IMG/VR virus record: IMGVR_UViG_3300042564_004571
Location: 1 to 31,773 of that record
DNA length: 31,773 nt
From: a virus
Direction: 5' to 3' (one strand)
Below are positions 9,026 through 18,384 of the stretch, piece by piece. The first letter of the stretch is position 1; every line of letters begins with the position of its first letter. The notes under the pieces are model-generated. The model did no database searches and was not told the DNA's origin. It saw nothing but the letters and a program-made list of their open reading frames with translations. The position numbers were made by a program, and so were the translations under genes.

Positions 9026-9262
9026 CTATTCTACAGGATCGGTAAAAGTTTGTCCATCCCATGTGGACCCTGGCTTAATAAATTCAAAAGTTTTTATTAC
9101 TGTTGGAGAACTTTTAAAAATTGCAATTAACTGTTCTATTGTTTCAGGTAAGGGATCGATTGATGGAAACGAAAAATTACTAGCTACTTCTCCATCAACA
9201 ATTAAAGCAAAGTTTGGATTATCTTCCGTAAATGGTCTAAAAGTTATTTCTTCATTTGACAT
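9026..9262 (-). CDS. Small virion-associated-like protein
   Basis: 78 residues. The body has NFALIVDGEVASNFSFP and the end has GSTWDGQTFTDP. A W-D/N-G-x-x-F closing motif is common in small phage proteins encoded next to tail fibres. It follows the FN3 protein gene on the same strand after a short gap. Function is inferred only from context. Confidence 0.55.
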   Translation of the reverse strand: MSNEEITFRPFTEDNPNFALIVDGEVASNFSFPSIDPLPETIEQLIAIFKSSPTVIKTFEFIKPGSTWDGQTFTDPVE

Positions 9263-9293
9263 AGTGTCTCCTTATTAGGTTTAATTTATTATA

Positions 9294-10620
9294 TCAGCAA
9301 GCACCAGAGCCTGTACAGCCAAATCCAAAGTTTGCACATGCACCTCTTTGAGCGTATCCTACTGCAGTAAACGTGCCGGTAACATTACATTGTGTTACTG
9401 AAGTTGAGAAAGCAAAACAGTTCTGTGCACTGCAAGAGCCTCCACATTGACCAACTTGCATAGTGTAAGTTCCACCCGAGTTTGTAACTGCCCACATTCC
9501 AAAGAATGAGCTATAGGTTCTGTAGTCTGTCCCTGCAGAGCCTCCGACATAAACAGTCTGTCCGTCAGATCCAGAATAAGTAGATTGAGTTCCAGTAGCA
9601 TCACAAGCCCCAAATGCTCCATAGCCAGTATATGTGTACCCACTATAACTATATGAATATGCACTATAGGTGTAATCACTATATGCACCATAGTTTGTAG
9701 GTTGAGGTGTTGAACCAGATCTAGAGTAAAATTGAGTTGACCTGGTTCTAGAGCTTGTTCTAGTACCCGTAACAGTCCTCGATCTAGTTCTAAATGCATA
9801 CTGTGCACCACACACGCAGTATTGACCCGTAGCACAATCTGGACAACCCGTACCGTGACCTTCTGTCTCAGTTGTAGAGGTAGAACATCCGGCTGGACCG
9901 CATACTGTATCTGTTTCAGTCCCTGTATTGTTTTGCCAAACTGCAGTTCCCGAGGAGGAGATGGTACTGCGTTCGCTCCATCCCCCATTGGATCCATTGT
10001 TAAAAGCTCTAACTCTTAATTTATAGGAACTTAAACTATACTGAGTTGCTAGAACAACTGAAAGGTTGGCGGTTTCTGTTTCACCGTTTAGGGTTCCGCC
10101 AATAGCACTATACCAATTTGATCCATTGTCTGTACTAATTTGGTAAGCGTATTTAGTGATTGTTGAACCATTGCTTGCAGGAGCAATCCAGTTGAATGTA
10201 TCTGTTGCGTCACCTGGCGTAAGAGTTGCTGCTGCTGGAGTTCCTGGTACAGTGTTTGGTCTAAATGGACCTATCTCAGCTGATTCTGATCCATCACCCA
10301 ACGCATTGACGGCACGGATTTTAACTTTATAATAAGTTCCATTGGTTAGTCCGGTAATTGTAAAAGTAGTTCCAGATGTCCAGCTAGAAGTTATGTATGA
10401 TCCGTAAGAACTGTATGTAATATTGTCAGCTGATGTTGAAAGAGCATATTTATAACCAGTTATAGTGAGTCCGACCATTGAAGGCGGGGGCAATAAAAGT
10501 TACTGGTATTGATACGTTTCCTTCTGTAGCAGGGGTTACTCCAAAAGTAGGAGCACCAGGGACTCCGCCAAGTCCGAACATACCACGTCCACCTTGTCCT
10601 CTACCTGCTAAAAATGGCAT
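9294..10620 (-). CDS. Fibronectin type III tail/adhesion protein made by +1 recoding
   Basis: The ATG at 10620 has AAGGAG 6 bases upstream and starts MPFLAGRGQGGRG. The zero frame carries the first strands of a type III domain and stops at 10450. Reading CGGA (10473) as glycine gives APAFNG-G-LTITGYKYALST, a continuous FN3 repeat. A second FN3 domain follows (GTPAAATLTP...FNWIAPASNGSTITKY). Then come a Cys-rich stretch (CPDCATGQYCVC), a region of RTRSRTVTGTRTSSRTRS, Tyr/Ser-rich repeats (YSYSGYTYTGYG) and a Cys-rich C-terminus. The joined product is about 441 residues. The +1 frame has only a TTG as a possible start and no ribosome binding site. It is probably an exposed tail or capsid-fibre protein. 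Confidence 0.8.
10470..10473 (-). other. +1 recoding quadruplet CGGA (FN3 protein)
   Basis: Context AAT GGT CGG ACT. Reading CGGA gives N-G-G-L-T-I-T-G, as expected in FN3 repeats; the zero frame gives RTHYNWL and stops. Confidence 0.85.
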
Positions 10621-10631
10621 TCTAAATCTCC

Positions 10632-11279
10632 TTAGGCAAACTTAGATTGGCTAGCAAATACAGTGAAAGCAGATGCTCCTGTTTTGTAAATAGTTAATGT
10701 ATAGACATCTGTTCCAATGTTTCCTGCTGGCTTTGATCCACCAAACCATTTAATTGCTACAGTTGCACTTGTATCAATAGTTAAATAGCTACTTGCTGCA
10801 AAAGACTTAGCGCTAGAAACATTTTCTATCATTAATACTATCGTAATAGCATCTGCATCGGTGGTTAAAAGAGAGTTTAAAGTAGTGCCTGAAGAGTTTC
10901 CTGTGATATTAAATTTAAAACCATCAGTAATTGTTCCAGTGTAATAATAAACCGCACCATCTAAAACATAAACATCGGTTGCAGTGGAGTTAATTGTAGC
11001 AGATGAAACGGTAAACTTTTCTTTTGACTGTTGGAGAACTGTAGTTCCACCTACTGTTAAGTTTAAAGCTACCTCAAAACTATCATCTGTTTTTAGATAG
11101 TTTGGAGTAGACCTATAAAGATTTGTATCTGCTGTGGCAGATCCAGAAGACCAGTTTAATTTACCGCCTGCATCGATGGCAAAGTTTGGAGTGGCACTAG
11201 TAGATGGTCCTATTTCTACTGCTGTGTCTGCTGTGGTGCTAAATTTTTTAGCACGAATAATATTATAAAAATTGGGCAT
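10632..11279 (-). CDS. Putative tail or fibre structural protein
   Basis: About 215 residues, rich in Ser, Thr, Ala and beta strands, no signal peptide. It begins MPNFYNIIRAKKF with TTADTAVEIG. I chose the ATG at 11279 because it opens the conserved-looking start; a TTG at 11291 is possible. It lies between the FN3 gene and the long tail-fibre gene on the same strand, with a short AT-rich promoter or terminator region upstream. No named family recognised. Confidence 0.6.
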   Translation of the reverse strand: MPNFYNIIRAKKFSTTADTAVEIGPSTSATPNFAIDAGGKLNWSSGSATADTNLYRSTPNYLKTDDSFEVALNLTVGGTTVLQQSKEKFTVSSATINSTATDVYVLDGAVYYYTGTITDGFKFNITGNSSGTTLNSLLTTDADAITIVLMIENVSSAKSFAASSYLTIDTSATVAIKWFGGSKPAGNIGTDVYTLTIYKTGASAFTVFASQSKFA

Positions 11280-11307
11280 GGCCTCAACCAAACCTTTCTA
11301 AATTAAA

Positions 11308-11342
11308 ATTAATCCCTCAAGATTAATCAGATAACTATTATA
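11308..11342 (-). promoter_or_regulatory. Weak terminator-like hairpin plus -10 box between fibre genes
   Basis: On the minus strand, ATTAATC-TTGAGG-GATTAAT (11308-11327) forms a 7-bp AT-rich hairpin followed by TTTTAATTT. Just upstream, TATAAT (11337-11342) lies within AACTA-CTATAA-TAGTT, an inverted repeat. Together they could end one fibre transcript and start the next. No good -35 is seen. Confidence 0.35.
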
Positions 11343-11370
11343 GTAGTTGAAGAACTAAAATTTAAATAGA

Positions 11371-14148
11371 TTAAGCTTGCAGGTCCCCAATGAGAACCCA
11401 AGTATTAGTATCTAATTTTAAAAGTGTAGCAGATGACCATCGGGCACGCAGCTTAAGTCCTGGTGTAGAGTTTACTGTAACTCCACCAGCACCTGCAACA
11501 GTAACTTGACCAGCTCCCTTTTGAAGTAAGTCGATCCTATCTCCAATAGCAAAAGCAACTGATGATTCAAGAGGGACCGTTAAGGTAATAGCTGCAGCAT
11601 TATCCAATGTAACTAATTTTGCTAAATCTGTTAGCTGCAATGTATAGGTAGTACCAGTTTGTGCATTTAAGGTTGATCTAAAGCCGGCTTTAGCTGGACC
11701 ATCTTTAAGGTCGGTAGATTCAATACTATTGTTTAAGGATAGTTTAGAATAAGTGATTGCTGCGCTAGCATTTACGTTGGCGTTAACAATAGTTGAGCTG
11801 ACCCAAGCTGATCCATTCCATTGAAGTGTCTCGCCACTTGATGGTGTTGCGGCACTCACGTCTCCCACTGAATCTAAAGTTGCAACTGAGGCACTAAAAG
11901 TTTTGTTTACCCATTCAGAAGTAGAGCTTTGCCACGCTAAAACTTGATCATTGAACGGAGTTGCTGCATTAACGTCGGTCAATTGGTCCAATGCTAAAGA
12001 AGTAATATAAGTATTAGTATCTAATGCCCAAGTGTCAGCTGCGGTTTTAATTAAATTGCCGGAAGTTCCAGCTAATGCTGCAATTGCCGTCAAGTCAGCG
12101 TCTAATGGTTGATACGTGTTGGATGCTACTGATATTGTAGGAGTTGCACCTTCCCCAGAGTTATTAGTTATTGTTATTCCAGTGCCCTGCACCAAGCTGC
12201 TGACATAATCACCAACAGTATCCGTTGATAGATTAACTGGATCGTTAATCCAGTTGGACCCATCATATCTTAAAAAATCACCATTAGCTAAACCACTTAG
12301 AGTAACATCATTTAAAGAGTCTAAATCTGTACTTAAAGCTACTCCGGAAACCGCAGCATAGATGCCAACTCTTATGCTATTAGAAGATGGAGGTGTTTCA
12401 AAATATACTGTAATAGAATTTAAAGTAGTGGCTTCCCATAAAGTTGCAAAGCTTGAATACGGAGATGATGTTTCCGTAAAGTTGACCACTATATCTCTTG
12501 TGGTTAAATTATGATTAAGCACAAACGTATTGTCCGTATTATTCCCTATTGTTGCAAAATATGTTGTGCCTTCAACGGAACTTGGACTTATTGCATTTAC
12601 CCAATTTGTTCCATCATATTTTAATACTTGATTTGGGGTTGCGCTTGTTATGATTACGTCAGTTAAGTCATCTAGAGAAGCTACGGTTGATGCTACTCCT
12701 GGTATATACTTATTTAAAGAAGCATTGTATTTAAGAACGTTTGTATCAGCTGGACCACTAGCATCTATCTGTACACCACTAACCGTTAAGTATGGTGCGG
12801 TAACCATTCCAGTAAATGTAGGTGTCGCACTGTTAGCTTTTAGGTCTAATGCCGTTTGCTGTGCAGTTGAGACTGGCTTATTGGCATCCGAAGTATTATC
12901 TACGTTACCTAGTCCAATATCACCTTTTACTAAACCCAAAGGTGAAGTAATTGTTTTATTCGTAAGTGTCTGCGTTCCTGTTGTTGTAACCAAAATTGAG
13001 GTATCAACAATCCCGTGGATATTTGTTGTATCTGCCTCGTGGTTAGTAAGTGCTGTGGCGGCATTAGTTGCAGTGGTTGAGGCAGTCGAATCAACATAAG
13101 CTTTTGTTGAAGCATCAGTGTTACTTATTGGTGTGGGAACTGTAACTGTTCCAGTAAAGGTAGGTGAAGCAGTAGGGGCTTTAGTGTCTAACTGTGTTTG
13201 GATTGCAGAAGTTACGCCATCCAAATATCCAATTTCGGTGTCTGTAACATTGGCAACACGAGTTTGAACTATTGACGTGTCAATTGCAATACCTGGAGTA
13301 GCACCTTCTCCAGAATTATTAGAGATAGTGAGGCCATTACCTTGGACTAGGCTCTTAACGTAATCTCCAACCGTGTCAGACGTCAAGTTTACAGCGTCAT
13401 TAACCCATGCAGAGCCTGTCCATCTTAAAAAATCGCCATCTGCCGATGATGTTATAGTCACATCAGAAAGAGCATTTATTCCATGGTTGGAGATGTCGGA
13501 CACAGTTCCTGTGACATTTCCAGTCACGTTACCGGTAACATTACCAGTTAAATTTCCGGTTACGTTTCCAGTCAGAGGTGCTGTTACGCCAGCAAATGTT
13601 GGAGTAGCAGAAGCAGCTACGTTTTGACCAATAGAAATTGTTGGAGTTGCACCTTCTCCAGAATTATTAGAGATAGTAACACCAGTACCGGCAGTAAGAT
13701 TGGTTATATAATCACCTACGGTATGGAGACCAAGTGTTACCGAGTTTGCTACAATAGAGCTTAAATCTAAGAATGTAGTTCCATCATTGGTAAACTGCCA
13801 CTTATCGGTTGACTCATTCCACCTTAGTTGAACATTATTTAATGCCCCTCTTTCTACTTCTATACCGGCGGTCGTAGAAGTAGCAGAACCATTTGTTGAG
13901 TTAACTAAAATAAAATTATCTTGTATAATAACTGTCTCTGCATCAACCGTAACAGTAGTTCCCTGCACTGTTAGATTGCCAGTAATAGTTACATTATCTT
14001 CTGTTTCCACTTCATCTAAGTCAGGCTTTAACCAAGACCAAGCTGTGGATACTTTATTTCCTTCTGAGTCAACATACCAGACTATTCCATTAACTGGGTC
14101 TAAAGCTATTTGACCTTGAGATATATTAGGCTCTACGGGAAGTGGCAT
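11371..14148 (-). CDS. Long repetitive tail-fibre protein
   Basis: 925 residues, almost all beta-prone and Thr/Ser/Asn-rich, with very few Arg. The N-terminus has GQIALDPVNGIVWYVDSEGNKV and NVTITGNLTVQGTTV, typical of fibres that start with short repeats. Internal motifs recur: NNSGEGATP-I at several places, VGDYVKSLVQG or VGDYVSSLVQG, NVTGN repeats (near residue 200) and NGSAWV or NGDFLR-DGSNW. The C-terminal section (TYTLQLTDLAKLVTLDNAAAITLTVP onward) resembles the end domain of many phage fibres. AAGGAT lies 6 bases before the ATG. It is likely a host-recognition fibre. All of its CGG trinucleotides (about 21) are out of frame. Confidence 0.75.
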   Translation of the reverse strand: MPLPVEPNISQGQIALDPVNGIVWYVDSEGNKVSTAWSWLKPDLDEVETEDNVTITGNLTVQGTTVTVDAETVIIQDNFILVNSTNGSATSTTAGIEVERGALNNVQLRWNESTDKWQFTNDGTTFLDLSSIVANSVTLGLHTVGDYITNLTAGTGVTISNNSGEGATPTISIGQNVAASATPTFAGVTAPLTGNVTGNLTGNVTGNVTGNVTGTVSDISNHGINALSDVTITSSADGDFLRWTGSAWVNDAVNLTSDTVGDYVKSLVQGNGLTISNNSGEGATPGIAIDTSIVQTRVANVTDTEIGYLDGVTSAIQTQLDTKAPTASPTFTGTVTVPTPISNTDASTKAYVDSTASTTATNAATALTNHEADTTNIHGIVDTSILVTTTGTQTLTNKTITSPLGLVKGDIGLGNVDNTSDANKPVSTAQQTALDLKANSATPTFTGMVTAPYLTVSGVQIDASGPADTNVLKYNASLNKYIPGVASTVASLDDLTDVIITSATPNQVLKYDGTNWVNAISPSSVEGTTYFATIGNNTDNTFVLNHNLTTRDIVVNFTETSSPYSSFATLWEATTLNSITVYFETPPSSNSIRVGIYAAVSGVALSTDLDSLNDVTLSGLANGDFLRYDGSNWINDPVNLSTDTVGDYVSSLVQGTGITITNNSGEGATPTISVASNTYQPLDADLTAIAALAGTSGNLIKTAADTWALDTNTYITSLALDQLTDVNAATPFNDQVLAWQSSTSEWVNKTFSASVATLDSVGDVSAATPSSGETLQWNGSAWVSSTIVNANVNASAAITYSKLSLNNSIESTDLKDGPAKAGFRSTLNAQTGTTYTLQLTDLAKLVTLDNAAAITLTVPLESSVAFAIGDRIDLLQKGAGQVTVAGAGGVTVNSTPGLKLRARWSSATLLKLDTNTWVLIGDLQA

Positions 14149-14164
14149 TAAAAATCCTTATGTT

Positions 14165-14407
14165 TTATTTGGCAGCTTTTTTGTCCACCTTATTAAATAC
14201 TTCGTTGATTTCTGTACTTGAAAGTTTTCCATCGTCTAAAAATGCACGAGAAAGACCTTCTACTACAGTTGCAACTCCAGCCATACCAGCCATAAAGCAA
14301 GCTTTCCATAACTCAACTCCAGCTATGGCACCCGCTCCTATGACTCCAAGGCCAGATGCAGCAAAGGTAGCAACAATTCTCATTAAAATATTATTTAGTG
14401 TTTTCAT
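14165..14407 (-). CDS. Holin-like small membrane protein
   Basis: 80 residues with two hydrophobic segments (about 9-30 and 33-50, ATFAASGLGVIGAGAIAG and WKACFMAGMAGVATVV) and a charged C-terminus with FLDDGKLSSTEINEVF. Size and layout fit phage holins of the r1t type, though I identify it by pattern only. It is in the same block as the endolysin and the wall-anchored protein. Confidence 0.65.
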   Translation of the reverse strand: MKTLNNILMRIVATFAASGLGVIGAGAIAGVELWKACFMAGMAGVATVVEGLSRAFLDDGKLSSTEINEVFNKVDKKAAK

Positions 14408-14425
14408 TTCACCCTCCTATAGTAA

Positions 14426-15809
14426 TTACCTTAGATACTTTTTCCTTTGAATTATTAGATAACCAAAACAAATTAAACCAAACCCTAAAATTAAAGTAAA
14501 GTATGGTCCAGATCCAGTTTCTGGAAGCTTTGGCCCATGGTCATGACTTGAATGGTCATGAATGGTAGTTGTTGTTTCCATCGGTGGAACAAATGCTTGT
14601 TGAGCTGTTGTGGTAGTTTGCTCAACAGTTGTCACTGAAGTCTGCGTAGTGGTTGGAGCTGGCTCTGTAGTGGTAGTAGCAGGAGGCTCCGTTGTAGAGG
14701 TCGTAGGAGCAGCTATGGTCGTAGTGGGTGGGTTCCAGGTAACTGTAGAAGAAACTGTCTTAGCCACACCATTTACAGTAGCTGTTGCTGTGTAAGTCGC
14801 AGTGCCAGTAGCATTTGTTCTAATAGTTATTGTGGCAATACCTGATGAATTAGTGGTAGCCGTAAATGTTTGACCAGCATCTGGTCCAGCACTAACAGTT
14901 ACAGTTACGGTAACTCCAGATTGTGGAACTCCAGCAAGAGTTTGAGCTGTCGCAGTTATTATCAGGTCTTCTCCTGCCCTTGGTGTTGCAGGGTTTATTG
15001 CAAGAGTAAATGAGCTTGGAAGCGATACTGCTCCACCACCAACAGATACAGCTACCCTAGGACTTGAAACGGACGGAAATGGATAGTTAACTAATGTTTT
15101 TAGTGTTCCAACATTTCCAGTAAAGTAGCCATGCCAACAGGCTGCAACCATTGTATTTGTTAGCCCAAAGTCTGCGGTTCCATCTGCCGTAGCATCTGGT
15201 CCTCCATTACAGCCACCATTATTGTAGACTGCCCCAGGAAGCAATGAAGTCAACCAGCCATATGAACCCATGTTGGCAAATAAGCCTCCACCAGAGTTTA
15301 CGAAGTCAGCAATGACCTCAGCATTTGAAGTAAACAAAGCCTCAACTGCAGAAGATCTACTCCAGTTATCTGGTATCCATATAACAGCTGGCTTTAATGT
15401 ATTTATATTTGTAAAAAAGTTTGTGACTTGGGTAGATGTATTGTAAAAATTAACTGTTGGTGCAGTAGTGAACTGACCTAAGTACTTTGTAGTTAGAAGT
15501 GTGTTCCAATTTCCACCACAAGAGTTAGAGGTGTTATTTGCCCCAAGGATTGCAATGCTTCCGTTATTAATATTGGTAGCACCAGTGTGTGTTTTCTTAA
15601 GAATTTGAGCTATGTATCCCCAAGTTCCTTCTCCGCCTGAGTGACAAACTGGATCCATTCCATCAAGAACAATTGGACCACCACCGTGTGGTTGCTTTAG
15701 CTTGTTGGCTAGATACTAAGTATTGAGTCGCTGTGCCGGAACCAAAAGGCACTGAACTAACAATCATTATAAATCCAATAGCAATTAGTAACTTACCAAA
15801 ATTTTTCAT
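14426..15809 (-). CDS. LPETG wall-anchored surface protein made by +1 recoding
   Basis: The ATG at 15809, with AAGGAG just upstream, starts a signal peptide (MKNFGKLLIAIGFIMIVSS). The zero frame stops soon after CGG at 15686. The +1 frame continues GGGPIVLDGMDPVCH and an approximately 200-residue domain. Next come a bacterial Ig-like (Big_1-type) domain (VPQSGVTVTVTV...NSSGIATITIRT), a Thr/Glu/Pro stalk, a His/Asp patch and LPETG, then a membrane segment (LILGFGLICFGYLII) and QRKKYLR. That end is a complete class A sortase signal. The first ATG in the +1 frame (15658) would lose the signal peptide and the GGGPIVLDG strand. The product (about 460 residues) should be exported and covalently linked to the host wall. 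A block to superinfection or an adhesion role is plausible but unproven. Confidence 0.8.
15683..15686 (-). other. +1 recoding quadruplet CGGT (LPETG protein)
   Basis: Context ACC ACA CGG TGG. Reading CGGT gives T-T-G-G-G-P. A +1 step at ACC-A just before would give T-H-G-G-G-P instead, so the exact step is less certain here than at CGGA sites. CGG is the only in-frame CGG of the gene. Confidence 0.65.
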
Positions 15810-15818
15810 ACATTCTCC

Positions 15819-18257
15819 TTATTCATCCTTTTTTAACATTGCATTTATATAGTGGACTAAAAATGCACACCCTGTTGCTATAATAGTTATTTTTCTAGTT
15901 TCACCAGATAAAGTAGCAAAAACTACTACGCTTCCAGATATCGTAAACGCAAGAGCTGCTGTCTCTTTCGAAAACTTTTTAATAAAGCCCCAAGGGCTAA
16001 ATTTCTTTATCATTGTTCCCTCCTGATATTTAAATATACTATTTCTAGTAAAATTATTTTCTTCTTCGTCCCCTTCCGGGCCTTCTATTTCAGTGTCTTG
16101 TTCTTCATCTTCGCCATCTGGATTTTCATCTTCCCTTCGGCTATTTAAATTCCCTCCGTCACCTGGGCCTCCACCGGAACTACCTGAACCTCCGCTAGGG
16201 CCCTTAGAACCCCCTCCAGACCCTCCTCCTGAACCGCCTGATGGACCAGCTGACCCAGCAACTCCGACAGTAGCTGCTGATAGAACTGCAGTAGCAGCCA
16301 ATAGAGTTCTACGAGAGCCTACGTCTACACTGGAACCCACTGGTACATAGTCATCTAAGCCCTCTCCATACACATTAATCGTCTCCTCAAAAGCGTTCTT
16401 TACTTCTTCTGGGGCGTTTGTCACAGCCTCAACAAGGGCTGATTCTTCTTCTTGAGTTAATTCACCTACAGGAATCTCAGCAAAGATCTCAGATGCCTGG
16501 TCCCCATCAATGCTTTCCAAGACCTTTTCGCTAGTAGCAAGTTCAGTAGCTTGATCTTCGGTGACGCCATTTTCTAAGATATTGTCAACAGCATCTGCAA
16601 CCTGATCTTCAGTAATATTATCTGATTCCAATATGTTTACGACTTCAGCAAACTGCTCATCAGTAAGAGGTGAGTCCAAAACTGCATCAATTACCTCAGC
16701 AAACTTTTCGTCAGACAATGGCTCAGTAAATACTGCATCCAAAGCTGCACTTAACTCTTCGGCTGAAAGATTTTCCGTAAACACAGCGTCAACAACAGCG
16801 GTAAATTCTTCACTATTCATTGGTCCATCAAAAAGAGATGTAACTAGTGCTGCAATTTCTTCAGGAGAGTCAGCATTACCTATGGCGTTAGTTACCGCAG
16901 CCCCAAATTCATCTGCATTGTCTGTATTGTCAAATATATCAGTAACTGTTTCCTCTGCTGTATTTTGCGTCTCTTCTGGAATACTTACTTCTGGAATTGT
17001 TTCATTTGGTAAATCTTCTGGCTCTGGAACTGTTACTGCACTTGTATCTATTTCTGGAACAGAAACTGGACTCAGATCTAGTTCAGGAATTGAAACAGTG
17101 GTATTTTCTGGTTCAGGTATTGAAACTGGACTCAGATCTAGTTCAGGAATTGAAACAGTGGTATTTTCTGGTTCAGGTATTGAAACTGGACTCAGATCTA
17201 GTTCAGGAATTGAAACAGTGGTATTTTCTGTTGGAAGTGTTTCAACAGGAGGAAGAACTAATTCTGGTTCAGTTGTTGTAGTTGTTGTTGGTTCGGTTGT
17301 TGTGGTTGTTGGTTCGGTTGTTGTGGTTGTTGGTGGTGGAGTTGGGTCAATAACTATTGCATCAACATTTGTTTCAGGCCCATAGATACATGGACCTACA
17401 CCGTCGGAGGAGAAGCAGCTTTCATTTCCTGCTTTAATGCCAAAACGAACAGGTCCAAACCCGGTAGTTCCGGAGAACATGTATTCAGCAAGTGAGTAGG
17501 TGGTTCCTTGGTTGGTCCAAACTCCCCAGCCACCTGACGTAGTTCCGCCAATTTCGTCAAGTCCGTAAAACGTGACACCATAAGCGTAGATGTCAACATT
17601 ACTTGATGTTGGCGCATCCCAGTCAAGGTCAACACTTCCGTCTGCGTTGGCTGTTGCTACAAGGTTTGTAACAGAATTTAAATATGGAGCAGCAGTTGTT
17701 GTGGTTGTGTATTGAGACTCATTGTTCTGAGTAAACGCTTCTGCAGGAACAGTTGAATATCCTCCACCTTGATTCCATGCAAGCTCAACCCAGTTTCCTC
17801 CACCATTTTCATAAAACCATAAAGTGATTGGTTTTGGTACGCCAGCAATAAAATCAATTGGTGTACTGGGATTTCCTCCGCCACCCTTGTCTATCCAGTT
17901 ATTGTCAACTAGAACATCATCAATGTAAAGCTTTGTGCCATCATCAGCGCTTGGATAAAAAGTAATTGTTTCCGTTGTGGGTGAGGTAATGTATCCTTCG
18001 TATTTGACTATGTAGTCGTCATAAAGTCCACAAATGCTATTGCCAAAGTCTTGGTCAATATTTAAGTATGTTGTAGTACACTGAACTGGTCTGCCGGATA
18101 CGGATGGCAGTGGCGGAGACCCGTTATAACCATAGTTATCATAAATAGTTACTTGAAGTCCCGGCTCTGAAGTTGCTTTTGAAGAAGATGGAAATGCAAA
18201 TACGAACGCAAAAAGTACAGCTAGAATCCAAGATCCACGACGTGGTTTTATACGCAT
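15819..18257 (-). CDS. Secreted PA14/FN3 protein with TTTEP stalk, repeats and C-terminal membrane segments
   Basis: 812 residues. Signal peptide (PRRGSWILAVLFAFVFAFPSSSKA), then a PA14-type sugar-binding beta-sandwich (LYIDDVLVDNNW, GGNWVELAW), an FN3-like domain and PTTTTTEP repeats. A three-fold 20-residue repeat NTTVSIPELDLSPVSIPEPE (third copy diverges) follows, then an Asp/Glu-rich helical repeat region (FAEVVDAV-type units). Next are a hydrophobic segment (LLAATAVLSAATVGVAG), a Gly/Ser linker, an acidic linker and a C-terminal segment with two membrane-prone stretches. GGAGGGG lies 5 bases before the ATG. It sits between endolysin and LPETG protein genes. Probably a host-surface or membrane-bound phage protein, or a virion adhesin. 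Confidence 0.7.
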   Translation of the reverse strand: MRIKPRRGSWILAVLFAFVFAFPSSSKATSEPGLQVTIYDNYGYNGSPPLPSVSGRPVQCTTTYLNIDQDFGNSICGLYDDYIVKYEGYITSPTTETITFYPSADDGTKLYIDDVLVDNNWIDKGGGGNPSTPIDFIAGVPKPITLWFYENGGGNWVELAWNQGGGYSTVPAEAFTQNNESQYTTTTTAAPYLNSVTNLVATANADGSVDLDWDAPTSSNVDIYAYGVTFYGLDEIGGTTSGGWGVWTNQGTTYSLAEYMFSGTTGFGPVRFGIKAGNESCFSSDGVGPCIYGPETNVDAIVIDPTPPPTTTTTEPTTTTTEPTTTTTTEPELVLPPVETLPTENTTVSIPELDLSPVSIPEPENTTVSIPELDLSPVSIPEPENTTVSIPELDLSPVSVPEIDTSAVTVPEPEDLPNETIPEVSIPEETQNTAEETVTDIFDNTDNADEFGAAVTNAIGNADSPEEIAALVTSLFDGPMNSEEFTAVVDAVFTENLSAEELSAALDAVFTEPLSDEKFAEVIDAVLDSPLTDEQFAEVVNILESDNITEDQVADAVDNILENGVTEDQATELATSEKVLESIDGDQASEIFAEIPVGELTQEEESALVEAVTNAPEEVKNAFEETINVYGEGLDDYVPVGSSVDVGSRRTLLAATAVLSAATVGVAGSAGPSGGSGGGSGGGSKGPSGGSGSSGGGPGDGGNLNSRREDENPDGEDEEQDTEIEGPEGDEEENNFTRNSIFKYQEGTMIKKFSPWGFIKKFSKETAALAFTISGSVVVFATLSGETRKITIIATGCAFLVHYINAMLKKDE
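17062..17230 (-). repeat. 60-bp in-frame tandem repeat
   Basis: Bases 17101-17160 and 17161-17220 are identical, and the partial copies on either side extend the array to about 2.8 units. The unit encodes 20 residues (NTTVSIPELDLSPVSIPEPE). Perfect identity suggests recent slippage or recombination; copy number may vary between strains. Confidence 0.9.
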
Positions 18258-18327
18258 TATTACCCCTCCAGGTAGACATTATCTATAGTAATGGAGAGGT
18301 AATAAAATTGGCGGCCTAAAAGGGAAC

Positions 18328-18355
18328 AACCCCAGTAGATTTCTCTACTGGGGTT
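18328..18355 (-). terminator. Strong hairpin between endolysin and PA14 protein genes
   Basis: On the minus strand, AACCCCAGTAGA-GAAA-TCTACTGGGGTT is a perfect 12-bp stem with a GAAA tetraloop, 30 bases after the endolysin stop. The following GTTCCCTTTTAGG is only moderately T-rich, so termination or mRNA processing are both possible. A promoter for the PA14 gene may lie just downstream (TATAGATAAT). Confidence 0.65.
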
Positions 18356-18384
18356 GAGCGTCGGCCTCCGTAAGACTTATTATA

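Noticed and set aside
9294-10493. FN3 gene starting at a TTG near 10493
   Set aside because: No ribosome binding site, and the first FN3 strands lie upstream in the frame of the ATG at 10620, which has AAGGAG.
14426-15809. Bacterial chromosome or prophage-host boundary because of the LPETG protein
   Set aside because: Flanking genes are phage-type on both sides and the gene shares the CGG recoding, so it belongs to the phage genome.
17062-17230. 60-bp repeats as a CRISPR array
   Set aside because: The units are contiguous without spacers and encode an in-frame peptide repeat.
16633-17385. Long plus-strand open frame opposite the PA14 gene
   Set aside because: It is an antisense shadow of Thr/Pro/Glu-rich repeats with no start signal and low-complexity Ser/Val product.
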